A DNA stretch of 64,000 nt from Jacaranda mimosifolia (GCA_018894105.1 CM032120.1:27426710-27490709), one strand, 5' to 3'. Positions 37,921 through 51,204 are shown, counted from the first letter of the stretch. A program made the numbers and translations. Notes: generated by a model from the sequence alone, not told the origin.

Positions 37921-40858
37921 TTTGTCCACATGGTGCATTTTTCCTTTTCAACCCTAACCTTCAATTTTTTGAATTTCCCGCAATTTTGACTCCAATGCAG
38001 TGCTTTACTCACTTCCCAGTTAAAACTCCGCAGATCACATGTGGCAATGGCCCTACTGAGTTTTAGGGATGGCAATGGGTCAGGTTTGGCAAAACTCAGG
38101 ACCCATCCTGTTAAGATTTTTATAGACCCGAGACCCGCTAGCCCTGCACCTTTATCCAATGGGTTGGACCCATTAGACCTATTTAAAATATTTTAAAAAA
38201 TTAAAAATACTTCTTTTAAAAAAATAAAATCACCATGACTTCATAATATGATAAAATAATATTATTAACAAAAAAATTGTTATTTATATATGCATGTTTT
38301 AGTCTTTGAAAAATGATAAATTGCACATATTATTATTACTTATATATTGATATTCAATGTATGAGTTATTTATTATAACAAAATAATTATTTTATATAGA
38401 ACATATATGTAATATCCAGGTTTTTCATATATATATATATATATACACACCACATAAAATACACACATAATAAATAAAATTAATATATAATATCTAACGG
38501 GCAGGTCTGGGGCGGGCCGCCCCAAGACCCGTTTATGCTTTCAAAACCCACCCTACGCTGGGTGGGGCCAGGACTTGCCCGAACCCATTGCCATCCTTAT
38601 TGAGTTTCAGTCGTAATCTTGGGCATCAGGTTGGTACCCTTAATTCAAGGTTTCAATTGTGGATGGAGGAGGAATTGACGCAGTGGCTTCGCGACGGCGC
38701 TAGGGCTTATCGACTGCTTTTGGACCAAATTAGCTAACGAAATGGAAAGTTATTTCGGGGGTTTGACTTCTGGCATTCAGACACACCAATTGGTGGTGGC
38801 GGCCTCCATCTCCAGCGGCGATGCATGGCGGTAGCTTTAGGACTTTCAATCCAGTTTTGACTTCTGGACTCATCTGGACTATTTTCGACTTGAAATTGGA
38901 CCTCGATTCAATCCAATTTGGGTAAATTTTATATCGAATATTAATTCGATTGATTTTTACAACTTCGGTCAAATGTTCATTAAATTGAAAATAACAAAAT
39001 TGTAATTTAACTCAAACTAATAACATCATGTTGTAAGTGTTAAATTAAGAATTAATTGCATGAATTAAGTTTAGTAAGTTAAGAAATATTGATTTAAGTC
39101 TATGTCACTAGACTTGATGATATGACTTGTTATTTTATGAGGAGGGATTTCAATTTAAATTACAAGATTAAGTTATAAAAATGTTAGCACAAGAATGAAT
39201 GATCCAACTTGGATCGGATCGATTCATAGAACCTAACTAGTTCTTGGACCCTCATCGCGTACTGTAAAACAAGTAAAGTGGCAAATGGAAGTTGTTGGAG
39301 ATAGTTGGAGGATTGAGTTGGCCCATGCCCGTGAAGCTATTAAGAATATTAAAACAGTAAGACAAGGAAGTGGGAATAATTGAGCTCGAGTAAGTAAAGT
39401 CTTGTAATACTGAAATATCATGTAGTTGGAAGATTAAGACCATTTGAGATAAGATAGGATTGAACGCAAGTGTCAAAATAACCTTAAGTTTGATAAAGAC
39501 ACTAACTATATTTATAATTAAGATTCAGATGATTGATAAGATGATAACGTGAGTTATTTTATAACAGTTCTGGGCTTGACTAGGAGTCAGGACCTGGGCG
39601 TCCATACGATTGGGAATTCCTCTGTGTTCGCCAAGTGAGTTAATACTCAATAGTATGAGATTCCTTTTCTGGGGTAAGAACATATATACTTGTTAATATA
39701 CCCTGATCGTTTGCTTCCTTTTTATCTATGCATTGAAAACAGTACTACACATTGCCCTTTTATACTTAGTGCTTCTGTTGATATTGATTGATATCGCTTT
39801 ACTTGATATTTGGTGATTGTGTTGAGGAAGTTGAAAAGTGATTTTCGAAATATATATTTTACTCGTCATGTCTAGCTTAAAACCAGCTTGGGCTGAATTA
39901 GTGATTACATGCTCAACATGGCGAAGTGACATATTAAGTGAAATGATGTTGAACATATTCAGCGATATTAGTGATTATACATTATAACCTTAGGGGTGGG
40001 CCCTGGGATCGATTACGAAAAACAGTCGGGCGGGACAGACTTATGATAATAGATCTTTTGGTTGATACCCGTGCACGATACACATATAATCCCTACTCAA
40101 TAGGCCAGCGGGATCAAGCATGCGGCTGGCTATGCCTAGTGAGTGATTAAGTGTCCGAGCCGATCACTCGGTACTTTTGAGGGATAAGGATTTTTGAGTT
40201 TTTGAAAGTGGAGTCACAAGATAAGAGAATCACCAATAGCTTGACAGTGAAAGTGTTTGCTAAACTATATTTAGTTCATTTGATATGCCTTATATTTATG
40301 CTTCCAAACTCAAATATTGGACAAAAATCCAGTGGTTGTTCAGATGGCATATCGACCCTTTTAATCATAATGGAGATTTAATCCTCGATGAGAGATAGTG
40401 AGTTTTGTGAAGTCTCATCACTGGTATGGGACGGTGGTGAGATAGATTACCTAAAATTTTGACTAAAACCTTCTCTAACCACTCCTGGAAATTTTAATGC
40501 CTCTATATGTCTCTTATATTATATTTGTGAAATTGTCACTTTATTATTACTGCTAAACTATCTCTTTAAGTCATTCGGACTTATGTTGCTTTATTGTTAT
40601 TTTTCGTTCTTTACCCCAGATTGGAATAAGTGATGAAGATAGACTAACCCAGGCAACACATAAGGTAATGAGGGTGATAGAAGTGCTAAGTGTGAGTCTT
40701 GATATTTTGATTTATAGTTCTACCTTTGTTGGAGGTTTGCTGTAAAAATTAAATACTTTAGATTTTTTATAAATGTATTTTCTATTATTCAGAAGAATTG
40801 TGGTGTAGAGTGGGTAGCGCCTCGTACGGGAGCAGGCACCTCTGTGTCGAGGCATTAA
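37920..40858 (+). mobile_element. 5'-truncated LTR in opposite orientation
   Basis: The reverse complement of this stretch follows the LTR at 42322-45306. Matching landmarks are GGACTCATCTGGACT with AATTTGGGTAAATTT (38865-38930), GGACCTGGGCGTCCATACGA (39590), the block CGATCGTTTGC to GTACTACACATTG, and the terminal GCGCCTCGTACGGGAGCAGG (40829). The beginning of the LTR (TGTAACACC end) is missing; the start near 37920 is where gag homology ends. It ends at GAGGCATTAATA inside the trinucleotide tract of the host LTR. It was later hit by the hAT element at 38064. Confidence 0.7.
38064..38599. mobile_element. Non-autonomous hAT element, 536 bp
   Basis: Ends TAGGGATGGCAATGGGT and its inverse (TAAGGATGGCAATGGGT on the other strand) form near-perfect 17-bp inverted repeats. 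They are flanked by 8-bp duplications CTGAGTTT (38056-38063) and TTGAGTTT (38600-38607), 7 of 8 matching. The interior is AT-rich with no open frame. Confidence 0.93.
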
Positions 40859-40900
<42 letters not shown>

Positions 40901-40948
40901 AATAATAATAATAATAATTTCATCAATTATATTTTTAGGGGTGTTACA

Positions 40949-41187
40949 TAATTAAATAGAGATATTTAAATAATCATAATCGAATTTGGTTTTTGAATAA
41001 CTATAATCAAATATGAATGTATTCTAAATTCATTTAATATCCATATATAAAATTTAAATTCAAGTGTCACTACCTAAATATCTATTAGATATAAATATGT
41101 ATATGAATACAAATATTATATAAGTTAATTGAATATGGATATGGCTTAAGTGTATTCAATCAATTTAATAATTGTTTACACCTCTAC
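40949..41187. mobile_element. Right part of a hAT-like MITE split by the gypsy insertion
   Basis: Ends TGTTTACACCTCTA, a typical hAT 3' end, and its interior (GAATATGGATATGG, ATAACTATAATCAAATATG) resembles the complete element at 62457-63281. The facing piece at about 31395-31450 (TTCGAATATTTGATGC...CGAATAATCATAATC) probably is the left part, but I do not see its terminus. Confidence 0.5.
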
Positions 41188-42119
41188 TGTGGCACCCCTC
41201 CTCGGGATAGCCTAAAAGCAGGGATGCCACTCAATTCAATTTTAAATCGAATCCACAAATACAATCAATAAGCCCATCATAAATCTTTTTAGCACGCAAA
41301 CATCGTGCTCGATAAACCCATACAATTTTTCACAATTTCCCAATACACCACAATGGTCATAAACTTACAACATGCTTCAAACTTAATACAGTAATATTAG
41401 AGAGTAGCAAGCTTCAACCTAAACAATCCTCATAAAAGTACAGTTTATATGTATTAACTGATTCCATAGCATTCATCATTCCGTACATACCACAGATCTT
41501 AATCTCATCCTATCATATCACAATATCACTAAGTTTATAACTTAACATACGTATGTACCCATAACAATTACAAACACATGTTCTACTATCAGAAACAACA
41601 GCATATTTCATCTTAAGCAAACCTTAACAGAAGTATATATACAAACCATACTGATCCCATAATATCCAATATAATATAAACACACCCTGCAAATGTTATA
41701 TCCAAGCATAACATATCACAACATCTCTAAGGTATACAAAATGTACAAGAGTACCCATAAGCATATACAATTGTTTTCTCTTACAAAATGTGTTTGCCAA
41801 TCCAAGCCTCGAGTTCAAGCTCATAACTTAACACTGTCTGAGAAAGTTAAAGAAATACAGGGGGGTTAAGTCCAAATGACGTAGTGAGGAATAATCGAAA
41901 TAGTAGGCAGCAGGGATCTGTTGAGAAAGAATTAAGCTAACAGATCATAGTTTAACAATTAAACAGGAACATTTTAGGATATAACAAGATAAGCAAATAG
42001 AAATCTTTTCTACCTTATTGGTCCATGAACAGTTTACAAACAATCCGATACAGTCAAAATGAACAATCCCGAATAACACATACCGTCCCACGAATTAGAA
42101 TAGGATAGGCATATCATAT

Positions 42120-42250
42120 TCTCCTGATACCAGTCAGTTAGTCAGACAGTCAATCAGTTAGTCGATCATTCAAACAGTCAGTCGATCAATCAGTCAATCA
42201 ATCAATCGATCATCGGTCAGTCAGTCAATCAGTCATTCAGTCGATCAGAC
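42120..42250. repeat. AGTC/ATCA-type short tandem tract
   Basis: About 130 bases of CAGTTAGTC, CAGTCAATC and GATCAATC units, a decayed tetranucleotide array in the outer LTR. Confidence 0.85.
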
Positions 42251-42264
42251 ATATCCAAGTGTGA

Positions 42265-45200
42265 CGGCTTGATACACGGTAAATGCCTAGGAGTATCCCT
42301 AGCACATCGTTGATGCCCAGGTGTAACGCCCCGTTGGGAAGCACCTGCTTTCGACGATGTGCTACTCAAACAGTACCACATGTCTTCTTTACAACAGAAA
42401 ATACATTTCTCAAAATCCCAAAATAATTAATTTCTATAACGACCTTCATCGGATGTTCTAGTCTAAATTGAAATATGGGCTTCTATCACCCTCATTACTT
42501 CATGTGTCACATGGGTTAGTCTATCATCACCACCCGACTCTATCTGGGGTAAAGAACGGAAGAAACAATAAAATAATGTAAGTTTGAATGACTCAGTGAG
42601 ATAGTATAGCAATAACAACAAAATAACAATTTCACAATGATGACATAGGAGACAAATAGAAACATAAGTATTTTCAAAAGTTGTGAGAGAAGGTTTTAGT
42701 CAAAGTTTTGGGGTGATCCATCTCACCACCGTCCTATGCCGGTGATGAGACTTCACAAAATTCACTATCTCTCACAAAGGTTTAAATGTCAATTATGATT
42801 CGAAATGGGGTCGATATGCCTTTTGAACATTTACTAGGTTCCGGTCAAATATTTGAGACTCAAAGTATAAGTGTCAGGCACACCGAGCAACTGAATATAA
42901 TTTAACAAAATATTTTCGCTATTAAGCTGTTGGCAGTTCTCCTACCTTGTCACTCCACTTTCGAACACATGAAAACCCTTATTCCTCTGGTCCCGAGTGA
43001 TCGGCTCAGATAATATACTATAACCAGTAGGCATGGCTAGCTACATGCCTCATCTCTCCTATAGCCAGCTACCTCTAACGGACTACGGAGCCAAATGTAA
43101 TCAGTAGGGTATCAGCATGAGATCGGTCGCCGTCGATCCTTTCCGCTTAGTCCGTCCCAAGCTAATCCCAGGGCCCATCCCCAAGGGTATCAGTAATCAA
43201 TACAGTATCAATTATCAATAATCAATGCAACAACATTTCATATAGCACGTCACTTCGCCATGACAGTCAAAATTCGGATGCTCAAATAGCCTTGACCCAT
43301 TTTTGAGAAACGGTCATGGCTATGACTGATAAATATATCTTAAAACCAGTGTTCCAGATAGTATATCAAATCGCCATGTTTATATATAGAATAATCCAAC
43401 AACACCACGCTGGTTTCCAAAAAGGTATGGCGATAAAATAGTATATTCCAAAATCACTTTTCAGTTTTCTCAACACATCACCAATTTCAGATAAAGCGAT
43501 ATCAATCAAAATCAACAGAGGCACTTCGAATAGAATACAATGTGGAGTACTATTTTCAACACATAGATCGAAAGAAAGCAAACGGTCATGATATAATAGC
43601 AAGTATATAGGTTTTTTCCCCAACAAAGAATCTCATACTAATGAGTATAAACTCACCTGATAAACACAAGGAAATCCCTAGTCGGATAGACGCCCAGGTT
43701 CTGGCTGCCTAGTCAGACGATCGAGAACTGCCATAAGATAATACAAGTTATCGTCCTATCAATCATTTAAACCTTCAATATAAATATATCTAACGTCTTT
43801 ATTAAACTTAAGGATATTCTGACATAGTCTCGATAATCCTTAAATGTTTTGGAAAGCCCATGACCTAGTTTCCTATTCAACTTAAAGTTTGGAATAAAAT
43901 GACCTAATCTAACATTATGTTGATTTCTGAATCATAATTCTTAATGCACTTAAATATCCTTATCACGTTCCTCAATTATTCTAACGGTTCAGTCATAATT
44001 CTCAATTTCCATGTCACACTCAACTGTGCAAGGTAATCACCTATCATAGCTCTTAACTCAATAAGTCGATAAACTGGTTGTTAACATCTTATTTAAGGTC
44101 TCAACAACAATTTGATAATTTCATCCTAGTTGATTAAATTCAACCACATTTCATTCATAGCAATTGTTGGCTAAAGGTAAAATTTTAAACTAACATTTCT
44201 TAGTTACCAATCTTAGGTCTCATAATCCGTTTACAATAGGTTAAATTACATTTTAATAATCTTAGTTCATAAGGTAATTAAACTTTAATCCGACAATCCA
44301 ATTACACTTAACAAATTAACCGAATCAAAATTCAATTGTTGAAATTTACCCAAATTAGGTCGAACCGGGACCCAATCCCACGTCGGAGCTAGTCCAAACG
44401 AGTCCAAAATAAAATTCCAAGCAAACTGCCCAAAAGCTGCCGGCACGCGCGACCGACGGAGATGGGAACTAATATTACCATCCTAAGCGCCTCATCGAGG
44501 CGAGCAGAAACCCCAAATCAATTTCCAAATATGATATTGTTAAGCCAGCCAATTGGCCGTTTAAAGCTACGGGCAGACCCTAGTCCGCCGCTGTCTACCA
44601 ACTCATTTGATTCCCCTACCACCATTCACCGTTTCTCTAAATTGACTCCACCATCACCTTACCTATACCCCTGTGACCAAAACCCACCTAGCCCCCATCC
44701 ATTTTCGCTGCCGAAAGTGGCGGAACCGCCACCACTGCTGCAAGCTCGCTGTCGGGTTTGATTTTTTGACGATTTAGTTAGTGTTTCGAGTCAATCTTGG
44801 TATGGAATTGATCCTTGAGCTAAGGGGAAGGTGTTTGTTGGATTGGTTTGGCATTTTTTTGTGGTTTTTCGACGATTCGCCATCAAGGTGGCTCTGGGGT
44901 CGATTTTAGGAATTAAGTAAAATTATGTCCTTCATTCTATATATAGAATTGTATTTTCTAGCCCTTTCAATCTGACCCTAAAACTTTTGGCCGACTTCAC
45001 TCTGGCCCCAAAACTTTTAAATCGCTTTGACTTTGGTCCTCAATCTTCAATTTAGTCCTCTAATTTCTATTTCTCACACTTTGACCCCTAACATTTCCAT
45101 TCTTAGGCAATCAAACCCAAGTTTAATTATTTTAAAGTCCTCTAACTTTTAACTTTCCCATTTAACCCCTTGAACTTTATAATTTTAAACAATCAAGTCC

Positions 45201-45465
45201 CTTCCTTATTTATAATTAAATCCTCCAATTCTCAATATTTCTACCTAACTTTTATTGATTTAATTTAATCAACTTAAATTTATAATTCCAAAATCGAGGT
45301 GTTACACCAGGAGTATCCCTGGCACACCGCTGATACCTAGGAGTATCCCTAGTACATCGCTGACATACGGTAGATGCTTAGGAGTATTCCTGGCACATTG
45401 CTGACATATGGTAGATGCCTGGGAGTATTCCTAGCACATTGCTGACATACAGTAGATGCCTAAAT
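42265..45465. repeat. Tandem GTAGATGCC-TAGGAGTATCCC-TAGCACAT repeats, split
   Basis: About 50-55-bp units with GCCTAGGAGTATCCCTAGCA and GCTGACATACGGTAGATG lie at 42265-42316 and 45312-45465. They were one array before the solo LTR inserted. Smaller versions (TCCAGGGAAACGCCC units) occur at the same place in the LTR at 2349 (3200-3420). Confidence 0.75.
42322..45306 (-). mobile_element. Solo LTR nested in an LTR of the same superfamily
   Basis: Runs from TGTAACGCCCC to GAGGTGTTACA (2,985 bp), flanked by a perfect 5-bp duplication CCAGG (42317-42321 and 45307-45311). No internal region remains. It has a G+C-rich block (44400-44900, where the open frame 44462-44761 lies) and a CTATATATAG TATA-like site at 44937-44946. 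It is the closest relative in the window of the truncated plus-strand LTR at 37920-40858. Confidence 0.93.
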
Positions 45466-45529
45466 ATCAGCCGACCGGCCAAATTTGAATTTGGCTAGTT
45501 TTAGCCGTGGTTGGCAGCCTCATTGCAAG

Positions 45530-47480
45530 AAAATTATATATTAGAGACATTAAAAAAGACCACATAAATAGAATTATAGTGATATTTTTATATATAATGG
45601 TATTTTCTAAAAATATCGTTTAGGTAGGTGTAACTAAAAGTATGAATATCACTATCTTATTCTTTTTGTGGCATTAATAAAATACAACAAAAATTGAATT
45701 AATTGGCATGTTAAAATATCACAAAAAGTACATTAAATGACAGGTTAACATGCCACAAAAATTTTATGTAGTGGCGTATTAAAATACCAAAATAATATTA
45801 TTTTGGGGAAACATAACCAAACAAAGTCCAAATTTTGGAATTTTCAAGGCAGATGTAATTTTAGTGGAATTCAAATATTGGTTTTAGTGACGTACTAAAA
45901 TTACTCTCAAGTTAAGTCGTCAACTCAAAAGCAAAATTAAATTTTCATTAACTTTTTGTGCTGGCGTTAGCAAATTAAATTAATTTCACTAATGATTGGA
46001 TCTATTTGTTGAATGACTGTAAATTTTAAAGGAGGTAGATATAATTTCAAAACTTGAGGCAATGTTCTTGTATTTACTCCAAATCTTAGAGAAGATCATT
46101 ATAATTATTCATTTTTTATGCCTCTTATTATTTTTTTCTTTTTCTTTTTTTTAATTTTTTTGGCGGGGGGGCGGAGGGATATTACATGCTCAGTTATAAC
46201 TAGATTTACATGGACGCATGCTTATAATTATATTATATAGAACAAGGAAGCATTTAGAGACAAAAACCATGAAATCATAATTAACATAGTGTAGGAAAAT
46301 GGACACTAATGAAGGCCATGGCAGATATATTAATGAACTGACGAAAAGAAAAAAAAAAAAAAAAGGACGCAAACGAAAAGAAAAAGAGTCCTAATCAAAG
46401 TTTGAAATTAACACTACAAAAGAATTAACATTTAGTCACACTAATTTACTGACATTTTGTTATATAATAACACAAAAAAATATTATAATAATAATTGTAA
46501 AAGATTGTCACTATAATTTAATATTTTATGGTATTTGATTATTAAATAACAAACAAAATAGTGACATTAATTTGCTTAAAAATGCTAATATAAACGTATT
46601 CCAAAAACATTTACTAATGTCACTAATTTTTTTTAGAAAAATGCCATTAATATGTAGTTATAGTGTCATTTGAAGAAAAAATATCATAAAGTATTTATAA
46701 GTGGCACTAATTTAGTTGTGTTTATAATGTAATGGCATATGAAAGTAACATGGTGATAGTCAATATATATATATATATATATCTCACGATAATAAAATAT
46801 CTAATGGCATTGATTATTAGATGATATATAAAATAGTAGCATTTGATTAAAAATGCCAACAATAATATAATTTGAAGGCATTTAATTAGTGCTACTAATT
46901 TTTCTTAAAAAATATCACTCATATTTATTTATGGTGTTACTTAGAAAAAAATTCCACAAGATATTTAGTGGCACTAACTTACTAATATTCGGTAGTGTAA
47001 TGATATAGAAGAATAATATAATAATAATGGTTGAAATTTTCACTATAATACAAAATTTAGTGGCATTTAATTAGTAAGTGACAAAAAAAAGTAGTAATGT
47101 TTTATTGAAAATGCCAAGATAAATATATTTACAAGACATTTAAGCAGTGTCACCAATTATTCTTAAAAAAAATGCCACTCATATTTATTTACGGTATCAT
47201 TTATAAAAGATACGATAAATTATTTAGTACCATTAATTTAATGTTGTTTTACAATATAGTGACATATTAAAGTAACATGGTGATAGTAATGAAAAAAAAA
47301 AAAAAACACCATAGTATAATATTTAGTGGTAGTTGATTAATAAATATTATAGAAATGTAATTTTATTGAAATTATTAGCATAATTATAGCATCACTATTT
47401 TTTTCTGAAAAAAATATATATCACTCATAATTTAGTTATGGTATGATATGAAATATCACCAAAATAAATAAAGTATATAT
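45530..47480. mobile_element. Decayed CACTA-like subterminal repeat region
   Basis: Degenerate units resembling TAGTGGCACTAATTT, AAAAATGCCA and GTGACATT recur in both orientations at 45540-45960 and 46412-47480. At 46412 the sequence CACTACAAAAGAATTAACAT looks like a CACTA-superfamily 5' end. No matching TAGTG end with a 3-bp TSD is visible and there is no transposase. The stretch 45960-46411 between the blocks is unremarkable. Confidence 0.4.
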
Positions 47481-48429
47481 AATTACTAATAATGACAATC
47501 AGAGCAGATCCTAATTAATCTTTTTCACTAACTATATATTGGCTCGCAGCTTTACACGCGTGATTTTTAAAATAACGATATACTTTGAGTAAAACCCACA
47601 CAGCCATAATTTTCTATAAAGGTAACCAATTAACAAATATATTCAATTTTGGATTTCATTAATTATTAACCTAATCAATTAGTTAAACTTTTTTACTAAC
47701 AAATATCCTCTGCAAATATTTACAATTAATTGTTACTTAAAATTAAAGCAATGAAAAGCTAGTAACCAATAATTTGTTCCATATAAAGATTTACAATTAC
47801 TCAAGTTTGGGACATATTTAAGTGAATGACATGAAATTTCTTACTACTCAAAGTTGAAATTAAGAATTTTTTGTATTTTTCTTCAAATGTACCAAAAGTT
47901 TAAATCAAAATAAAAATTAATAATCTTAAACTAGTTACTAGTTACTTTTTACTGTTTTTTTCTAATTTTTCATTTTATTTATTTAATGTATTAATATCAA
48001 AATTTTGTTAGAGTTTAAATTTCAAATTTTGTATACATAAATATGATAACGGTATTATTGAGTCAATTAATTACACCATAAATTTTGAGCTTAATTACAA
48101 TGAATATGTGAGATCAAGGGAATTAAAGAAAATCAAAGGCAAAAATGAATAGTTGTCAAGCTGTCAAATATTTAAGTGCCATCACGACACTGTGTAATCA
48201 GCTTTATCCATGCAGGATAAAGTTTTTAATAGAACTGGACCTACCAAAAGAACCGTAATTCAAGGTGTAATCATTACACTTATAATTTAAACTCATACTT
48301 TTTTGTGATTTTTTTACATCCAACATCATTTTCCCAAAAAAAAAGGACAAAAGGTCGGTAAAAAAATAATCCTTTTTGTTAATTTAATGATTATTATAAT
48401 GAATTGCTTATGTTAGCTTCTCAGCTTTA
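47481..48429. other. AT-rich intergenic stretch
   Basis: No open frame, repeat or element boundary that I can support. Confidence 0.6.
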
Positions 48430-48813
48430 GAGAGCATCAATATTTTTAAAATTGAACCGGATAATGAATCGGTGAGGCTACTAATTATTGGTTCAATCGG
48501 TTCAATTGATTCGACCACTGGTGGAACCGGTATGACGTCATAATGATGTAATAATTATATTTAATTTTATAAATATATATAATATTTTAATATTATCAAA
48601 AAATAAAACTTTCAATTGATATAAAAAGAATATTATTTAAAAAAAAATTCAACTTACTTATTTTTAAGTACGATTTTTAGAAAATAATACTACTTTACAA
48701 TTAATCAACTATAAATAAATAAAAAATAATATTTCATATTAATTTAAGTAATCATTTGTATCATACTTCAATTCCAAGTAAAAATAAATTTTTCTAAGCT
48801 AAATATTCAACAT

Positions 48814-49472
48814 TGATATAGGATGGCCCAAATCAGCGAGGCCCAACACTCAATCAACGGCCCAGGACCCAAGTGACTCGTCGACCTTGTTCGATGAGTC
48901 CACAAGGCGCTCCACAGCCCTCGAAGCTGATCGACCTTTGTCGACCCGTCAAGGTCGATTCGCAAGTCGAACCCCGCACAGTACTCTGCCACCGCATTAA
49001 ATGCGTTAACTGGCAACATGCCTCCGCATTAATGGCGTATGCCCTCCTCTCACCGTCTGACACAGACGCCGCAACAGTGTGTCATCTTGTCCTGCAGCAT
49101 AAAAGGACATCCAGCTGGCAATATTCAAACGGGGGAATTGACCAATTACCCCCGGCAGGAGGCTGGAGGTCCCTGGGGTAAGCCAAGGGTTTCCCTGACA
49201 TTTCTTACCAGGGAGAGGAATATAAAAACCATCAACCTTGTCTCTGATAGGGATGCACTCATACACTCAAAAGTCCCTACATTCCGCTGCTCGATTCCAG
49301 AGGTCGAATATATACTGACTTGAGCGTCGGAGGGCCTAAGCCGAGGGCTTCTCGGCTAGCCTAATGTTTGCTGTGATTGCAGGATTCCAATCCCAAACCT
49401 ATCCAGAAGATCATACCTCGGATCGTGATTCAGACCTGATCTATATTCATCATCGAAACCGAACCCTCATCA
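48814..49472 (+). repeat. 5' LTR of the Tat element
   Basis: 659 bp. Lacks the 10-bp duplication (GAATGGCCCA) present at the start of the 3' LTR. Confidence 0.95.
49221..49228 (+). promoter_or_regulatory. TATA box in the 5' LTR
   Basis: GGAATATAAAAACC; the same site is at 59129-59136 in the 3' LTR. It would place transcription start about 30 bases downstream and define the U3/R border. Confidence 0.7.
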
Positions 49473-49474
49473 TT

Positions 49475-49492
49475 TGGCGCCGTCAGTGGGAA
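49475..49492 (+). promoter_or_regulatory. tRNA primer-binding site
   Basis: TGGCGCCGTCAGTGGGAA lies two bases after the LTR end. TGGCGCCGT-type sites are usual for Tat/Athila-group gypsy elements. The exact tRNA was not checked. Confidence 0.85.
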
Positions 49493-49512
49493 ACTGAGAA
49501 TCCTCTATCGAA

Positions 49513-51180
49513 ATGGTGAACACTAGGCGAGCCCCATCTGGGAAGGAGGAGAACCGGAGATCTAGCTTTCCTGCCACCCGCCAAGACCAAGGACAAGACG
49601 CGCAAGCACCCAGTATACAGCCGGAACCTGTGGTCACTCTCACAATATCCCAACTTATGCAGTTCATCAGCGAGCAAATCTCAGCACAGATTTCTGCCCA
49701 GCTTTCAGCCGCACTGAATAGACATGCTGTGCAACCGGGGCCGACGGCCAGTGCCACACCTCAGCCCACAGGCCCGGAAAGGGCGCAGCCAGAAGAGTAC
49801 GCACAGATACCAGACTCCCCTAGACGTCCGTCCCGGAGAGAAGCGAGCCTGGGCCATTTTCTGAGGGAGGCAGCCCGCCCACCGCCGAGGGAGAAGGTGG
49901 CAGACTCCGTGGACCACGACGTTCGGCCCCTTTGAACCTCGAAGCACCATAGGTCCGGGAGTTCCAAAGGCAGGCAGAACCAGGACCAGCATGAGTGGGA
50001 AGAAGTCTCTCACCAGGTGCAACAACTGAATAAGCGTCTGGAGGAATTCTCGAAGAGGAATGCTGGCAGGACCATGCAACCGGAGATGCCTTCAAGATTT
50101 CGGAGGGAACGGGACTCTCCTTTTGTCCAGGAAATCATCGATGAGCGCATTACCATTGATGTGAAGATCCCCACCGGGCTCCCGAGGTATGACAGTTCCA
50201 CGGACCCGAATGAGCATCTGCTGCAGTTTGAGCATATGATGCACCTGCATGGGCATAACGAGTGTATACATGCAAAGATGCTCGTGACCACCTTCCAGGG
50301 CGTGGCCCTAGACTGGTTCGTGAAGTTGGAACCAGCGTCCATTTTCTCATACGACCAATTATGTGACAAATTTTTGCACCAGTTTGCCAGCAGGAGGAGG
50401 GCGAAGCTACTGCACACCCACCTGCACACGGTAAAACAGGCTGAGGGCGAGTCTTTGCAGGACTTCTTCACCAGATTCAACACCGAGGTGTTGAAGATAG
50501 ATAGCCCGAAGATAGAATTTTTGATCGATGTGCTGTTTCTGGGCCTAAGGCACAAGGAGTGCGCCAATGCTTTGGTGCGCGCGCAGCCAAGGACAATAGA
50601 GGAGCTCCTCGACCTCGCAGAGAGGTACATGACCCAGGAAGAGATGAACAAAATGAAATATGGCAGCATAGAAGCCGACAAGAAAAGGGGCAAGGAGAAA
50701 GATGATAAGCAAAACAGGGAGGGGCGCCGCTCCCCGATCAGATGTTTCCATGACTACACCCCATTCTCCATGCCGAGGAAGGAAGTACTCTTCGCCATAC
50801 AACATGATAACCTGCTTAAAAAGCTTCGAAAGATTACAGAAACTGAGGCTATGAAGAAGTCTGGAAAGTATTGCCATTTTCACAAGCAAAAAGGGCACGA
50901 CACCGAGGACTGCTTCAATTTGAAAGATGAGATCGAGAGGCTGATCAGGCAAGGACATTTGAAAAAGTTTGTCGAGGAGAGAGCTCGACGGAAGGAGGGG
51001 GCGACCGACCAGACTCCCCGTAGAGAAAGGTCAGTCAGCCCGCGACGGGTGGACGAGGGAAAGAGACCAGCCCATGAAACCCACCCGCCCATCAGAGGTG
51101 TCATCGACACGATTGCTGGGGGGCCTGCAGTAGGAGACTCCCGGAATGCCAGGAAGCAAACCCAGAGGCAACTTGACTAA
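49513..51180 (+). pseudogene. Tat gag, one premature stop
   Basis: A single reading frame from the ATG at 49513 to a TAA at 51178-51180, interrupted only by TGA at 49933-49935. It makes the capsid and nucleocapsid of the virus-like particle. Visible parts: a Gln/Pro-rich N-terminus; a retrotransposon-gag domain (about 50160-50650) with ALDWFVKLEPASIFSYDQL and ESLQDFFTRFNTEVLKI; a Lys/Glu-rich linker; and a C-x-x-H type knuckle CHFHKQKGHDTEDC (50870-50915), the variant usual in Tat gag. The TGA is consistent with CGA to TGA decay. The TAA before the protease is in the same frame as pol, so whether it is natural or damage is unclear. Confidence 0.9.
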
Positions 51181-51204
51181 ACCAAACCATCTAAGGTCGA
51201 AACT

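Larger units (their letters stand above)
41188..45470 (-). mobile_element. Long LTR (outer) interrupted by a solo LTR
   Basis: Starts TGTGGCACCCC at 41188 and follows the family pattern (CACTCAATTCAAT, then GTTAAGTCCAAATGACGTAGTGAGG at 41865) to 42316. It resumes after the nested solo LTR at 45312 in the same tandem-repeat block, then is lost at about 45470. The other LTR terminus is not seen. Confidence 0.7.

Noticed and set aside
44462..44761. 99-codon Pro/Ser-rich open frame
   Set aside because: Falls in the G+C-rich island of a solo LTR. The equivalent islands in sister LTRs do not keep the frame.
48873..49323. Several overlapping open frames on both strands, repeated at 58718-59231
   Set aside because: They are within the two LTRs of the Tat element. 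The LTR start, TATA box and primer site explain the sequence.
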